In this document: in pieces, positions 35,558 to 45,034 of the stretch
Layout: the number at the start of each line of letters is the position of its first letter
Numbering within the stretch: the stretch's first letter is position 1
The notes under the pieces: generated by a model
What the model was told of the DNA's origin: nothing
What the model saw: the letters and a program-made list of their open reading frames with translations, nothing else
Databases searched by the model: none
Program-made: the position numbers and the translations under genes
Assembly: GCA_947624415.1 (NCBI GenBank)
Contig: CANQKH010000001.1
Span: 97,604 to 161,603, forward strand
Direction of reading: 5' to 3'
DNA from: an uncultured Clostridia bacterium
Lineage (GTDB): Bacteria; Bacillota; Clostridia; Christensenellales; UBA1242
Length of the DNA stretch: 64,000 nt

Positions 35558-36755
35558 TTGGAAAAACAAAACGCTTTCGCAATTGGCTACAATTCAAAAG
35601 GGCAAACAAATTAATAGAAAGTTGTTGTCAAAAGATGGGGACTATTATGTGCTGAATGGAGGGCAAAGTGCTTCTGGGTATTTTGATGAATGGAATACCG
35701 AGGGGGACACCATTTCTATAAGCGAGGGCGGAAATTCTTGTGGATATGTTGCATATAACAGAGAAAAATTTTGGAGTGGTGGGCATAATTATACCCTTAA
35801 ATTTTTATCTCCTGAAATCGATCTTTCATATTTATATCATTATTTGAAGTATAAAGAATGGGAAATAATGCGTTTGCGTGTGGGTTCTGGCTTGCCAAAC
35901 ATACAAAAAAAAGATTTGTCAAAGGTTGCAATATCTTACGCGGAAGACAAAAAAGAACAAGAAAAGATTGCCCAAATTTTATCAACCATTGACAGAGTTA
36001 TAGAGAAGACAAAAGCAGTTATAGATAAGTATCGTGCAATAAGAGAGGGACTGTTGCAGACGCTTTTAACTAATGGTGTTGATGAGCAGGGCAACATTCG
36101 TTCACCCAAAACACACAAATATAAGCCATCGCCCCTTGGAGATATTCCCGAGGAATGGGATTGCCTCACAATGGAGTTGTTGACGCAGAAAATAGCAGAT
36201 AGAGACCACACAACACCCGAATATGTTGTAAATGATGGCGTATTAATTGTTTCACCTGTAGATTTTGATGAGAATGATGATATAGATTTTTCGCATTGTG
36301 CGATGATTAGCAAAGAAGCACATGAAAAAAATAAAAAAAGAACAGATGTTCGTTATGATGATTTGGTTTTTACTCGAATTGGTGCAGGTTTAGGTAAGGT
36401 TTGTTACGTCTCTGAAGATATGCCAGAATTTAGTATTTTGCATAGTGCCTGCCAAATTAGAACAAAAAAAATATTAAAATCTAAATATTTGTGTTATTTT
36501 ATAAAATCAAAAACCTTCCAAAATCAAATCTATAAAGAGATACAAAGTATTGGAGTTCCAGATTTGGGGTTGGATAAGATTGCGAGGTTTTACGTTAAGT
36601 TTCCTGTTGATTTGAAGGAACAATTAAGAATAATTGAAAAATTAGACGCAATTAATAAGGTGCTTTTAGAAAATTGTAGTTTGTTAACAAAATATAAAAG
36701 ACAAAAACAAGGTCTTATGCAAGACTTGTTGTCCAACACAGTTTCGGTTGTATAA
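35550..36755 (+). CDS. hsdS: Type I restriction-modification specificity subunit S
   Basis: Two TRDs with conserved spacer ([51 protein letters not shown]). Confidence 0.93.
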   Translation: MSDWKNKTLSQLATIQKGKQINRKLLSKDGDYYVLNGGQSASGYFDEWNTEGDTISISEGGNSCGYVAYNREKFWSGGHNYTLKFLSPEIDLSYLYHYLKYKEWEIMRLRVGSGLPNIQKKDLSKVAISYAEDKKEQEKIAQILSTIDRVIEKTKAVIDKYRAIREGLLQTLLTNGVDEQGNIRSPKTHKYKPSPLGDIPEEWDCLTMELLTQKIADRDHTTPEYVVNDGVLIVSPVDFDENDDIDFSHCAMISKEAHEKNKKRTDVRYDDLVFTRIGAGLGKVCYVSEDMPEFSILHSACQIRTKKILKSKYLCYFIKSKTFQNQIYKEIQSIGVPDLGLDKIARFYVKFPVDLKEQLRIIEKLDAINKVLLENCSLLTKYKRQKQGLMQDLLSNTVSVV

Positions 36756-36764
36756 GGAGAGATT

Positions 36765-39700
36765 ATGGCAGAAAAATATGATAATATGAGCGAAAGGTTG
36801 TATACAGAAAAGCCATTGTTAGACCAATTGGCGGAGCAAGGCTGGACAATTATCGACCTTGACAAAACATCGAGAAATATTCCCGAGGCAAGTAAAAGGG
36901 ATAGTCTTGCTGACGTCATCATGCACTGGGAGTTTGCCGAGGCAATAAGGCGTTTAAATCCTTGGTTAAAAGAGGAGCAAATCGAGCCTTTAATTAGTGA
37001 ATTTACAAATTATGGAATGAAAACAAGCACGATTGAAATTAATCGCCTTATTCAAAAGCGTTTAGTTGATGGTATGACGGCGGATAATCTTGAAACGGGG
37101 GCTGTTAATGAAAACGTGCGATTATTTGATTTTTCAAATCTTGAAAAAGACAAATTTGATATATCAAGAAGCAAAAATTCTTACATAGCTGTGTGCCAGT
37201 TAAAGGTCAAAATTAGGGGGCTTGAGCAACATATAATTCCTGACATTGTGTTATATGTTAATGGTTTGCCATTAGTGGTTATTGAATGCAAGGCGGCGGA
37301 TATTGTAGACCCAATAGGTGAGGCGGTTGAACAATTATTGCGTTATCAGGATCGCCGTGGCTCAACGTTTGCAGAGGGCGTTCCAGAATTGTTTTATTTT
37401 AATCAGTTTGTGGTCGCCACATCATTCCAACAAGCAAAATATTCCACAATTACAGGAAATTCCAATCATTTTATTGAGTGGAAAGACCCTTATCCATATG
37501 CCCTTGGAGAAATAAAGAGGGATGGGACATTGCCATCAAGCCAAGAGATTCTTGTAAAGGGAATGTTATCTCCAAATCATCTGCTTGATATTATGCAAAA
37601 CTTTACAGTTTACAAAGATGATGAAGGTGGCAAGACAATAAAAGTAGTTTGCCGTTATCAGCAGTTTCGAGGTGTCCACAAGATAATCAATCGTATGCGA
37701 ACGGGGGAAACGCAGGCTAAAAAAGGGGGCACAGTTTGGCACACACAGGGAAGTGGAAAATCACTTACAATGATGTTTGTAATAAAAAAGATGAATCATC
37801 TTGACGATTTTCTGGACTACAAAATAGTGCTAATAATTGACCGTAAAGATTTGCAGAAACAATTACTTGATACAAGCAATTGCATTTCTCAAAAGGTAAA
37901 TGTTGCGACAAGTATAGCATCATTAAAGCCATTAATTCAAGACCGAGCGGCAAATATTGTTGTTGCAATGGTGCATAAATTTGGCAATAAAAAATCAAAT
38001 ATGGAGATATTTCCAACTCTAAATAGTTCAAAGAAGATTCTTATAATGATAGATGAGGCACACCGCACACAATATTCGGCACTTGCGGCAAATATGTGGA
38101 ACAGTATGCCAAATTCAGTAAAGGTTGCATTTACAGGGACTCCTATAGACAGAACAACAGAGACATTTGGGGGATATATTGATTGCTACACAATGAAGCA
38201 AGCCATTGAAGATGGTGTTATTGTTGAGATAAAATATGAAGGAAGGGCGACAGAAAGCAATATAGAAGATATATATGCAATGGACGATAAGTTTTTAGAC
38301 GTGTTTGCATTTGCAAGTGAAGAGCAGAAGAGGGGTATTTTAGGCAAATTTACATTGCGTGGTTATTTGGAATCATGGAAAGTTATTGAGAAAAAAGCAA
38401 AAAATATGTTGGAGCATTATATTTCCACAGTATTTCCAAATGGTTTTAAGGCACAGGTTGTCGCCTGTTCGCAGGAGGCGGCATATAGATACAAGGTTGT
38501 GCTTGATAAACTTTTAAAGGAGAAAATAGAGGAATTAGAAAAGTCAAACCCAGACCATGTAGACCTTGAAGTGTTGAAAAGGTTAAAGGTTGCCTGTATA
38601 ATATCGACACAAGGCAATTCAAAGCCATATTTGAAACAATATGGATTAGAAAATCAGCATGAAAGCCAAATTGCGAGTTTTAAATTAGGGTATTATGGCG
38701 AAGATGAAGATAAAAGAGGAAACAGGGTTAGTGGAGAGGTAGGAATAATAGTTGTTGCAGAAATGTTGCTAACAGGCTTTGATGCTCCTATTGAACAAGT
38801 TATGTATCTTGACCATATAATTCGCGACCATAATCTTTTACAAGCAATTGCCAGGGTGAATCGAATGGCAAAGGGCAAGGAGTGCGGTTATGTTATTGAT
38901 TATGTGGGAATTTTCAACCATTTAAAAGATGCACTTGCAAGGTATAGCGAAAAGGATATTGAAGAGACGACTGAAGCACTGCGAAGTGTAAATCAAGATT
39001 ATGATATGCTCCGCACTTCCCACGATAATTTAATACGCTTTGTAAATGAGGAGGTTAAAGTTAAATCTTTGGCTGAAAAAACAGAGATATGCGATGAACT
39101 TACAGATGATGACAGGTTGTGGCAAAATTTCAATAAGTTTTATAACTCTTATTCAAAATATTTAGATAGAGTCTATCCTCACCCATCAGCACTGCCTTTC
39201 CTTCAAGATTTTAATGTTGCAAGTTTTATAAAGCAATGTGTTGCAAACAGGAGAAGGGATTATTCGTTTTCAATTGCCGAGTGCGGACAAAAAATACGCA
39301 ATATTATTGAGGAATATCTTGTTGTAAATGGGATTAAAACAAAGATAGACCCTATTTCAATTAACGACCAATCATTTGATGGCACATTGGAGAATAAAAG
39401 TCCACGCGTTCAAGCGGAGGAATTGAAGTATGCGATTCAAGAATATATAAACAATAACACACCTCTTGACCCAGAATATTATGAGAGGTTGGGGATAAAA
39501 TTACAAAAAATATTAGAAATGTATAAAGAAAATTGGGATGCCCAGGTCAAGGCACTAAAGGAATATAAGGAAGAGATAAAAACTGGCAGATGCAATGAAA
39601 TGACTTACGGGCTTGACCCTGAAAAGGAAATGCCATTTTTCGCATTAATTCGTTCAAAGATATATGAGGGAAAGAGTTTTGAGGCTCTTTCTACACAAGA

Positions 39701-39929
39701 ATTTGACGATTTGCGAAGTTTGACTGAGGATATTTTGTCAAATATTCAAACTGAAACGCAGATTGTCAACTTTTGGGAGGATGAGTTTTCAATAACGCGA
39801 CTAAGAACTGCAATACGCAGAAAACTTATGGATTGCTATACAGATTTACGAAAAGAAAGGGTGCGAGCATCGGCAATAACACAAGAGATAATTGAACTTG
39901 CCAGCCATCATTATGGAGGAAGAGCATGA
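36765..39929 (+). CDS. hsdR: Type I restriction endonuclease subunit R
   Basis: VVIECKAAD nuclease motif, HTQGSGKSLTMMF, IDEAHRTQYS, AFTGTPID. Confidence 0.96.
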   Translation: MAEKYDNMSERLYTEKPLLDQLAEQGWTIIDLDKTSRNIPEASKRDSLADVIMHWEFAEAIRRLNPWLKEEQIEPLISEFTNYGMKTSTIEINRLIQKRLVDGMTADNLETGAVNENVRLFDFSNLEKDKFDISRSKNSYIAVCQLKVKIRGLEQHIIPDIVLYVNGLPLVVIECKAADIVDPIGEAVEQLLRYQDRRGSTFAEGVPELFYFNQFVVATSFQQAKYSTITGNSNHFIEWKDPYPYALGEIKRDGTLPSSQEILVKGMLSPNHLLDIMQNFTVYKDDEGGKTIKVVCRYQQFRGVHKIINRMRTGETQAKKGGTVWHTQGSGKSLTMMFVIKKMNHLDDFLDYKIVLIIDRKDLQKQLLDTSNCISQKVNVATSIASLKPLIQDRAANIVVAMVHKFGNKKSNMEIFPTLNSSKKILIMIDEAHRTQYSALAANMWNSMPNSVKVAFTGTPIDRTTETFGGYIDCYTMKQAIEDGVIVEIKYEGRATESNIEDIYAMDDKFLDVFAFASEEQKRGILGKFTLRGYLESWKVIEKKAKNMLEHYISTVFPNGFKAQVVACSQEAAYRYKVVLDKLLKEKIEELEKSNPDHVDLEVLKRLKVACIISTQGNSKPYLKQYGLENQHESQIASFKLGYYGEDEDKRGNRVSGEVGIIVVAEMLLTGFDAPIEQVMYLDHIIRDHNLLQAIARVNRMAKGKECGYVIDYVGIFNHLKDALARYSEKDIEETTEALRSVNQDYDMLRTSHDNLIRFVNEEVKVKSLAEKTEICDELTDDDRLWQNFNKFYNSYSKYLDRVYPHPSALPFLQDFNVASFIKQCVANRRRDYSFSIAECGQKIRNIIEEYLVVNGIKTKIDPISINDQSFDGTLENKSPRVQAEELKYAIQEYINNNTPLDPEYYERLGIKLQKILEMYKENWDAQVKALKEYKEEIKTGRCNEMTYGLDPEKEMPFFALIRSKIYEGKSFEALSTQEFDDLRSLTEDILSNIQTETQIVNFWEDEFSITRLRTAIRRKLMDCYTDLRKERVRASAITQEIIELASHHYGGRA

Positions 39930-40594
39930 TTACCCCACAAAAGATAATACGCAGCAAGCGAAAAACCATTGCACTTGTTGTTAACAACAGGGCAGAGTTT
40001 ATAGTTCGAGCCCCATTTGGCGTAAGCGAAAAAGTCATATATGATTTTATAAGCCGTAAAGAGCATTGGATTGAAAGCAAACAGAAAGAGGTTAGGGCAT
40101 ATTTTGAAAAATATCCAAAATGTTTATTTGAAGTTGGTGAAAGCCATTTATATTTAGGCAAAAATTACATTCTTGACTTTTCAAATGTTGGCGATGTCTT
40201 TTTAGAGGGAAACAAGATGATTTTGCCAAAGTCTAACATGAAACAGGCAAAGGATATTTTGATAAAGTGGTATATGCGTCAAGGACAAAAACTTATAAAG
40301 GAACGTGCAGACTTTTACGCAAATAAAATGGGTGCAACCTATACATCATTATCACTTTCCAATGCAAAATCACGATGGGGGAGTTGCAGCCCTAAACAGA
40401 ATATAAGAATAAACTGGCGAGTTATTATGTGCCCTCAGTTTGTAATAGATTACGTTATTGTTCATGAGTTAAGCCACCTTCAATTTAAAAATCACGGAAA
40501 GGAATTTTGGACAAGAGTAGAGACGATAATGCCAGACTATAAAGAAGCACAGAGGTGGCTACGAGCCAACAGCGCGCTTGCAAGCCTTTATTGA
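39926..40594 (+). CDS. YgjP-like (DUF45) metallopeptidase
   Basis: SNAKSRWGSCSPKQNIRINWRVIMCPQFVIDYVIVHELSHLQFKNHGKEFW. Confidence 0.9.
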   Translation: MITPQKIIRSKRKTIALVVNNRAEFIVRAPFGVSEKVIYDFISRKEHWIESKQKEVRAYFEKYPKCLFEVGESHLYLGKNYILDFSNVGDVFLEGNKMILPKSNMKQAKDILIKWYMRQGQKLIKERADFYANKMGATYTSLSLSNAKSRWGSCSPKQNIRINWRVIMCPQFVIDYVIVHELSHLQFKNHGKEFWTRVETIMPDYKEAQRWLRANSALASLY

Positions 40595-40673
40595 TAATTT
40601 TGAAAAATTTAAAGAAAAAAATGCAAAAAAAACAATAAAAAATCGTAAAAAAACTAAAAATTAAGGAGAAAAG

Positions 40674-41234
40674 ATGTTAAATTTTGAAAAAGTAACATAT
40701 AAAAATTGCGATTTGGCAAAACGATTACAGGCGACAATATTTCCAAACGAGAAGTCGCCCGAGCAGATTGACCGAGGCATAAAAACAAATAATCCGGCAA
40801 ATTTTATTGTTTATGAAGGGGAAATTCCAGTTGGGATTGTTGGTTATTACAAAGAGGCTCACCTTCCAGATCATGTTTTGATAAATTGGTATGGTGTATT
40901 GCCAGAATTTAGAAGAAGGGGTTATGGAACAAAAATTTTAAATTGGCTTATAAATCTATGCAAAGACAGAAATGAGAATTTTTTGACCACCTACACAGAA
41001 AAGGGTGAAAATAATGCTGCCATTGCAGTTTATAAGAATACAGGCTTTGGAGTTCGCGATTACAAAAACAAGGTAGATGAGAACAAATTGAAACAGTTGG
41101 GTGCAGAAAACAATTATGTTATATGCTGCATGAAGTTGAAAGAAGTGGGCGACATAGATTTTGAAAACCTTAATTTGCATATTGCTGACAACCTTGAACA
41201 ACTTATCGAAATTGCCAAAAATTGTGAAACTTAA
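40674..41234 (+). CDS. GNAT-family N-acetyltransferase
   Basis: WYGVLPEFRRRGYGTKILNWLINLCKDR. Confidence 0.85.
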   Translation: MLNFEKVTYKNCDLAKRLQATIFPNEKSPEQIDRGIKTNNPANFIVYEGEIPVGIVGYYKEAHLPDHVLINWYGVLPEFRRRGYGTKILNWLINLCKDRNENFLTTYTEKGENNAAIAVYKNTGFGVRDYKNKVDENKLKQLGAENNYVICCMKLKEVGDIDFENLNLHIADNLEQLIEIAKNCET

Positions 41235-41362
41235 GAAAATGTTGTTATTTTTTATGAAAAAACACGTTTTTTAATTAAATTTTTATTAAAAAATCCAAAT
41301 TGAATTGTCAAAAGTTTGATTTAGGTTTTATTTTTTGTTAAAATATTTATGGGAGAATACTT

Positions 41363-42163
41363 ATGAACGGATTTTATGTTGGAGACATTATAGGCAATTC
41401 ATATACACATGAAAACGAGAAATATAATAAGAAAATAAAGGATTTTAAACTTTTCACACAACGAAGTAAGTTTTCTGATGATACAATTTTGTCCTTTGCG
41501 ACAATAGACTGGCTTATTCATTCAAACCATACAAGTGAAGAAATGATAAATTCAATAAAGTCATTTTATTCTCAATATCCTGACCGCCAACCAACAATTT
41601 ATGGACAGGGGTTTGCAAATTGGGCGAGGGAAGGATGCAAGGAATTTCGACAAAGCCATGGCAATGGTGGGGCAATGCGTTGCAGCCCTATTGCCTGGTA
41701 TGCTCATTCCCTTAAAGAGATTGACAATTTGATTGACGCAGGCATAAGCCCAACGCATAATACTCAAAGTGGGAGACTTGGTGCAAAAATTGTATGCTAC
41801 AGTATATGGCTTTTAAAAAATAAAGCAAATAAATTGTGTTTGAAGGAAATTCTTCAAAAGATATTTAGTATTGATTTAAATATAGATATAGATATATATA
41901 GAAAGGGTTATTCTTATACAGATGATGCGGTGGAAACAGTAAGACCTGCCCTTGTATCCTTTTTAAATTCAAGAAGTTACGTTGATGCGATAAGAAATGC
42001 AGTATCATTTGGTGGAGACACCGACACAATAACAACGATTTGTTCATCAATAAGTGAGGCATATTATAAAAAAATACCTCAAAAAATATTGGAAAAAGCC
42101 CAAAGTTATCTTCCCCAGCAATTCAAAGATTTATTGGAGGAGTTTAGTGAATTCATAAATTAA
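41363..42163 (+). CDS. ADP-ribosylglycohydrolase family protein
   Basis: GDIIGNSYTHEN, SDDTILSFATIDWL, GNGGAMRCSPIAWY, SFGGDTDTITTICSSISEAYY. Confidence 0.9.
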   Translation: MNGFYVGDIIGNSYTHENEKYNKKIKDFKLFTQRSKFSDDTILSFATIDWLIHSNHTSEEMINSIKSFYSQYPDRQPTIYGQGFANWAREGCKEFRQSHGNGGAMRCSPIAWYAHSLKEIDNLIDAGISPTHNTQSGRLGAKIVCYSIWLLKNKANKLCLKEILQKIFSIDLNIDIDIYRKGYSYTDDAVETVRPALVSFLNSRSYVDAIRNAVSFGGDTDTITTICSSISEAYYKKIPQKILEKAQSYLPQQFKDLLEEFSEFIN

Positions 42164-42294
42164 ATAATTGTAATGGATTTTGAAAAACTTAAAAATTCAT
42201 ATTCTGGCAAGCGAATTCTTATAAAATTGCTTAAAAATTTCGATATAAGTTGAAATTGATGGGAAAATATTATATTCTAAATGGGGAGTGGCCA

Positions 42295-43233
42295 ATGACA
42301 ACAAAATTATATCAACAAGCCAAAAATTTTCTTGATGATTTTACTCTGGATTTTGACAAATTAAAAATCGATTTAGAAGAACTTATGCGAGTTAATTTTT
42401 CTTTGCATAATTGTAATAAAAAAATGAACATAATTTTTGAGGAAAGCAAACTTTTTGGAAAATCTGGGGGCGTGTCAAAAAGGGAAATATCTTTTAATAA
42501 AACACGTATTGAAATGTTGCAAGAATTAAAAATTGATGACACAGCAGTAAATCACTTGCAGCAAGTTGAACAATTTTATAATTCTTATAATGAAAATGCA
42601 AAACATTCAATTTATCAGCAAAATTTATATGAATTTATCAAAAAATATAAGGAAATTGGTGCTGAATGGGCATTTTCGCATATGGGCAGTTATAAGACGA
42701 TAAAATATGAGATATTAGGCACAATTTTTCATGAATGTGAGCATATTTTTCAAGAAGAATATTCTTCTTTTTTAAAGAGTAAAAAATTCCCAAGTGATTC
42801 AAAAAGTATAATTTTGATTTTTACGATTTTATTCAACACTCTTTATGAGAAACTTCGCAAAATAGATGTAAAAATCAATTATGTGCGAGAGAATCACACT
42901 TTTCCTATAGAATTTGATGCGAGATATGAAAGCATTATCCAACTTGCAACAATAAAGGAAAAATATTTTCCAAATGATGAGTATTTTGGGAAATATTTGG
43001 TTCTTAGCAATATAATTCCAGACAGTTTTAATTCGACTCAAGGTGCGAAGCAAATTTTTGACAATTATGAGCAAATATATAATCTCTATGCCCAAAACTT
43101 GGGATTAGAATATCAAGACGTGCATGAGTATGTTGTAAAAAATCGACAATTAATAATAGATTTATTAACTCAAAGATATAATCAAATGCAGAAGATATGT
43201 GAAAACGAAAGTGAATTTCTTGCACAAAGATAA
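42295..43233 (+). CDS. Hypothetical zincin-like protein
   Basis: GTIFHECEHIFQEEY contains HExxH; ATG after GGGGAG. Confidence 0.5.
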   Translation: MTTKLYQQAKNFLDDFTLDFDKLKIDLEELMRVNFSLHNCNKKMNIIFEESKLFGKSGGVSKREISFNKTRIEMLQELKIDDTAVNHLQQVEQFYNSYNENAKHSIYQQNLYEFIKKYKEIGAEWAFSHMGSYKTIKYEILGTIFHECEHIFQEEYSSFLKSKKFPSDSKSIILIFTILFNTLYEKLRKIDVKINYVRENHTFPIEFDARYESIIQLATIKEKYFPNDEYFGKYLVLSNIIPDSFNSTQGAKQIFDNYEQIYNLYAQNLGLEYQDVHEYVVKNRQLIIDLLTQRYNQMQKICENESEFLAQR

Positions 43234-43250
43234 TATTTTGAGGAGGGGAA

Positions 43251-43658
43251 ATGAAGGAAAAAATTTCTTGTATGGCAATTGTTTTGTCAAGAAGAGAAAG
43301 AGAAGTGCTTTTACTTAATAGTGAAGGTGAATGGGTGTTTCCAAAAGGGCATAATGAAGAGGGGGAAAGTTATGTCAAAACGGCGATAAGAGAACTTTAT
43401 GAAGAGGCGAAAGTTAGCGTAAGAGAAGGGGATTGCGTAGGTGAGATAGATGAATTTTCCTTTTATTTCGATAAAGAAGATGCATTAAAAATAATAAAAG
43501 TGTTTGGATTTATAATTGAGGAGAAACAAGAAATACAATATAATAAAGACGAGTGCTTTATAGATGGGAGATGGATAAAAATTGAGAACGTTTGTTCAAT
43601 GTTAAAACATGATGATGCAAGGCAGGCCTTTAAAAAATTTTTGGCAAAAGTAAAATAA
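43251..43658 (+). CDS. Nudix hydrolase
   Basis: WVFPKGHNEEGESYVKTAIRELYEEAKVSV. Confidence 0.9.
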   Translation: MKEKISCMAIVLSRREREVLLLNSEGEWVFPKGHNEEGESYVKTAIRELYEEAKVSVREGDCVGEIDEFSFYFDKEDALKIIKVFGFIIEEKQEIQYNKDECFIDGRWIKIENVCSMLKHDDARQAFKKFLAKVK

Positions 43659-43725
43659 AAGAAACATTTTAATGTCTTATTGACAGCGTTATCAAATAAA
43701 GATATAATAATATAGAGGTGTTAAA

Positions 43726-44811
43726 ATGAAATCAAAAGCAAAGAAATTTATCGCTATTTTAGGTGAGGAAGATTTGGGTGATGGAACTTCTTCTTTTTAC
43801 ATTGTTGATGAAGGTTTTTACAAAAAAAATGGATATGTAAGTAGCGATGCAGAATATATGCCTGAGGTTTATGATTCAATAGAACAATTAGGAAGGGGAT
43901 GCACTCTTGCTGCTGAAAATTTTTTCACTGTTGAGGGGGTAATGAGAGGAGGCGAGGATGGACTTCGCAAGTTTTTAAAACCCCTAAATTGGATTGTTGT
44001 GGAAAGCGACTATTTAAAAGGTGCGCAAATTCAAGAATTTAAAAATACAAGCAAACATCTTGACCAAGAAATTAAAAAACTCAATTCACCAAACATTGTG
44101 TTCATTAATGACTTAAAAGATAAATATTTGGAAAATATAATTGTCAAACTGAATAATAAAAGTTCAAGCATATTCACCAACAATGATATAAAAGGTTGTT
44201 TGAGTTGGCTTGAAAAACAATTAAATAAAGATAAAGTTATTGCGATAGATAAAGACGATTTATATTATTGCTATACCTTTGACAATATGGAAAGTTATTT
44301 ACAAAATGTTAATAAGGCAAAAGCCTTTAAAAAGGCTTTAATGCCAAATGAAGATTTGCCAGAAAATGCTCCAAACTCAGTAAAGATTGCTCATGAATTA
44401 AAGATACCTTATTTAATTAGCGAATCTGAACAAGAACTCGACAATTGGGAAAATACTGCAAAACAAATTAGAATGGATGTTATGAGGGGACAAGGAATTA
44501 TATTTGCTTTTGATAATAATTGGTTTGAAAAGGAATTTACATCACGTTTATTAAAATTAAAGAAGGGTGATTTTTTAACTTATATAAAAAGAAATGCAGA
44601 GAAATTAAATATCCCATATTATATTTGTAAAAGCGAAGAAGATATTGACAGAATGAAAGCCCAAATAATGAAGCAAGGCGAACCTATGAAAAAAGTAGTT
44701 CAAATTGGAAATGCCTTTTTTGTGATTAAAGACGAAAAGGAACTTGAAAAATTAAGAATTTATACTATTTTAGATGAAGTAGAACCTTCAAATGAAGATG
44801 AAAAAAATTAA
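43726..44811 (+). CDS. Hypothetical protein
   Basis: Long ORF, no recognised motif. Confidence 0.7.
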   Translation: MKSKAKKFIAILGEEDLGDGTSSFYIVDEGFYKKNGYVSSDAEYMPEVYDSIEQLGRGCTLAAENFFTVEGVMRGGEDGLRKFLKPLNWIVVESDYLKGAQIQEFKNTSKHLDQEIKKLNSPNIVFINDLKDKYLENIIVKLNNKSSSIFTNNDIKGCLSWLEKQLNKDKVIAIDKDDLYYCYTFDNMESYLQNVNKAKAFKKALMPNEDLPENAPNSVKIAHELKIPYLISESEQELDNWENTAKQIRMDVMRGQGIIFAFDNNWFEKEFTSRLLKLKKGDFLTYIKRNAEKLNIPYYICKSEEDIDRMKAQIMKQGEPMKKVVQIGNAFFVIKDEKELEKLRIYTILDEVEPSNEDEKN

Positions 44812-44821
44812 TAATTTAATT

Positions 44822-44848
44822 TTGCCACGACAAGCTGTGGCTTTTTTA
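44822..44848 (+). terminator. Rho-independent terminator
   Basis: GCCAC-gacaagct-GTGGC TTTTTT. Confidence 0.65.
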
Positions 44849-44983
44849 TTCATACAGTATTAATGGCAAGTTTTCATAGACGCTTTCTTTATTATATTCT
44901 TTATTATAATTATAAACAACTTTTTTATTTTATATAAAATAAAAACTATTAACAATTTTTTTTAAAAATTTATATATTTGATA

Positions 44984-45012
44984 TTGACTTTGTATTGTAG
45001 ATTTGATATTAT
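44984..45012 (+). promoter_or_regulatory. Promoter of M60 peptidase gene
   Basis: TTGACT-N17-TATTAT. Confidence 0.55.
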
Positions 45013-45034
45013 ACAGAGTGAAAAGAGAAGCCGT

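Noticed and set aside
35550-36755. Phase-variable hsdS inversion system
   Set aside because: Only one hsdS, no recombinase gene, and no inverted hsdS fragment seen
34688-38878. Antisense ORFs inside hsdM, hsdS and hsdR
   Set aside because: Shadow ORFs opposite well-supported coding frames
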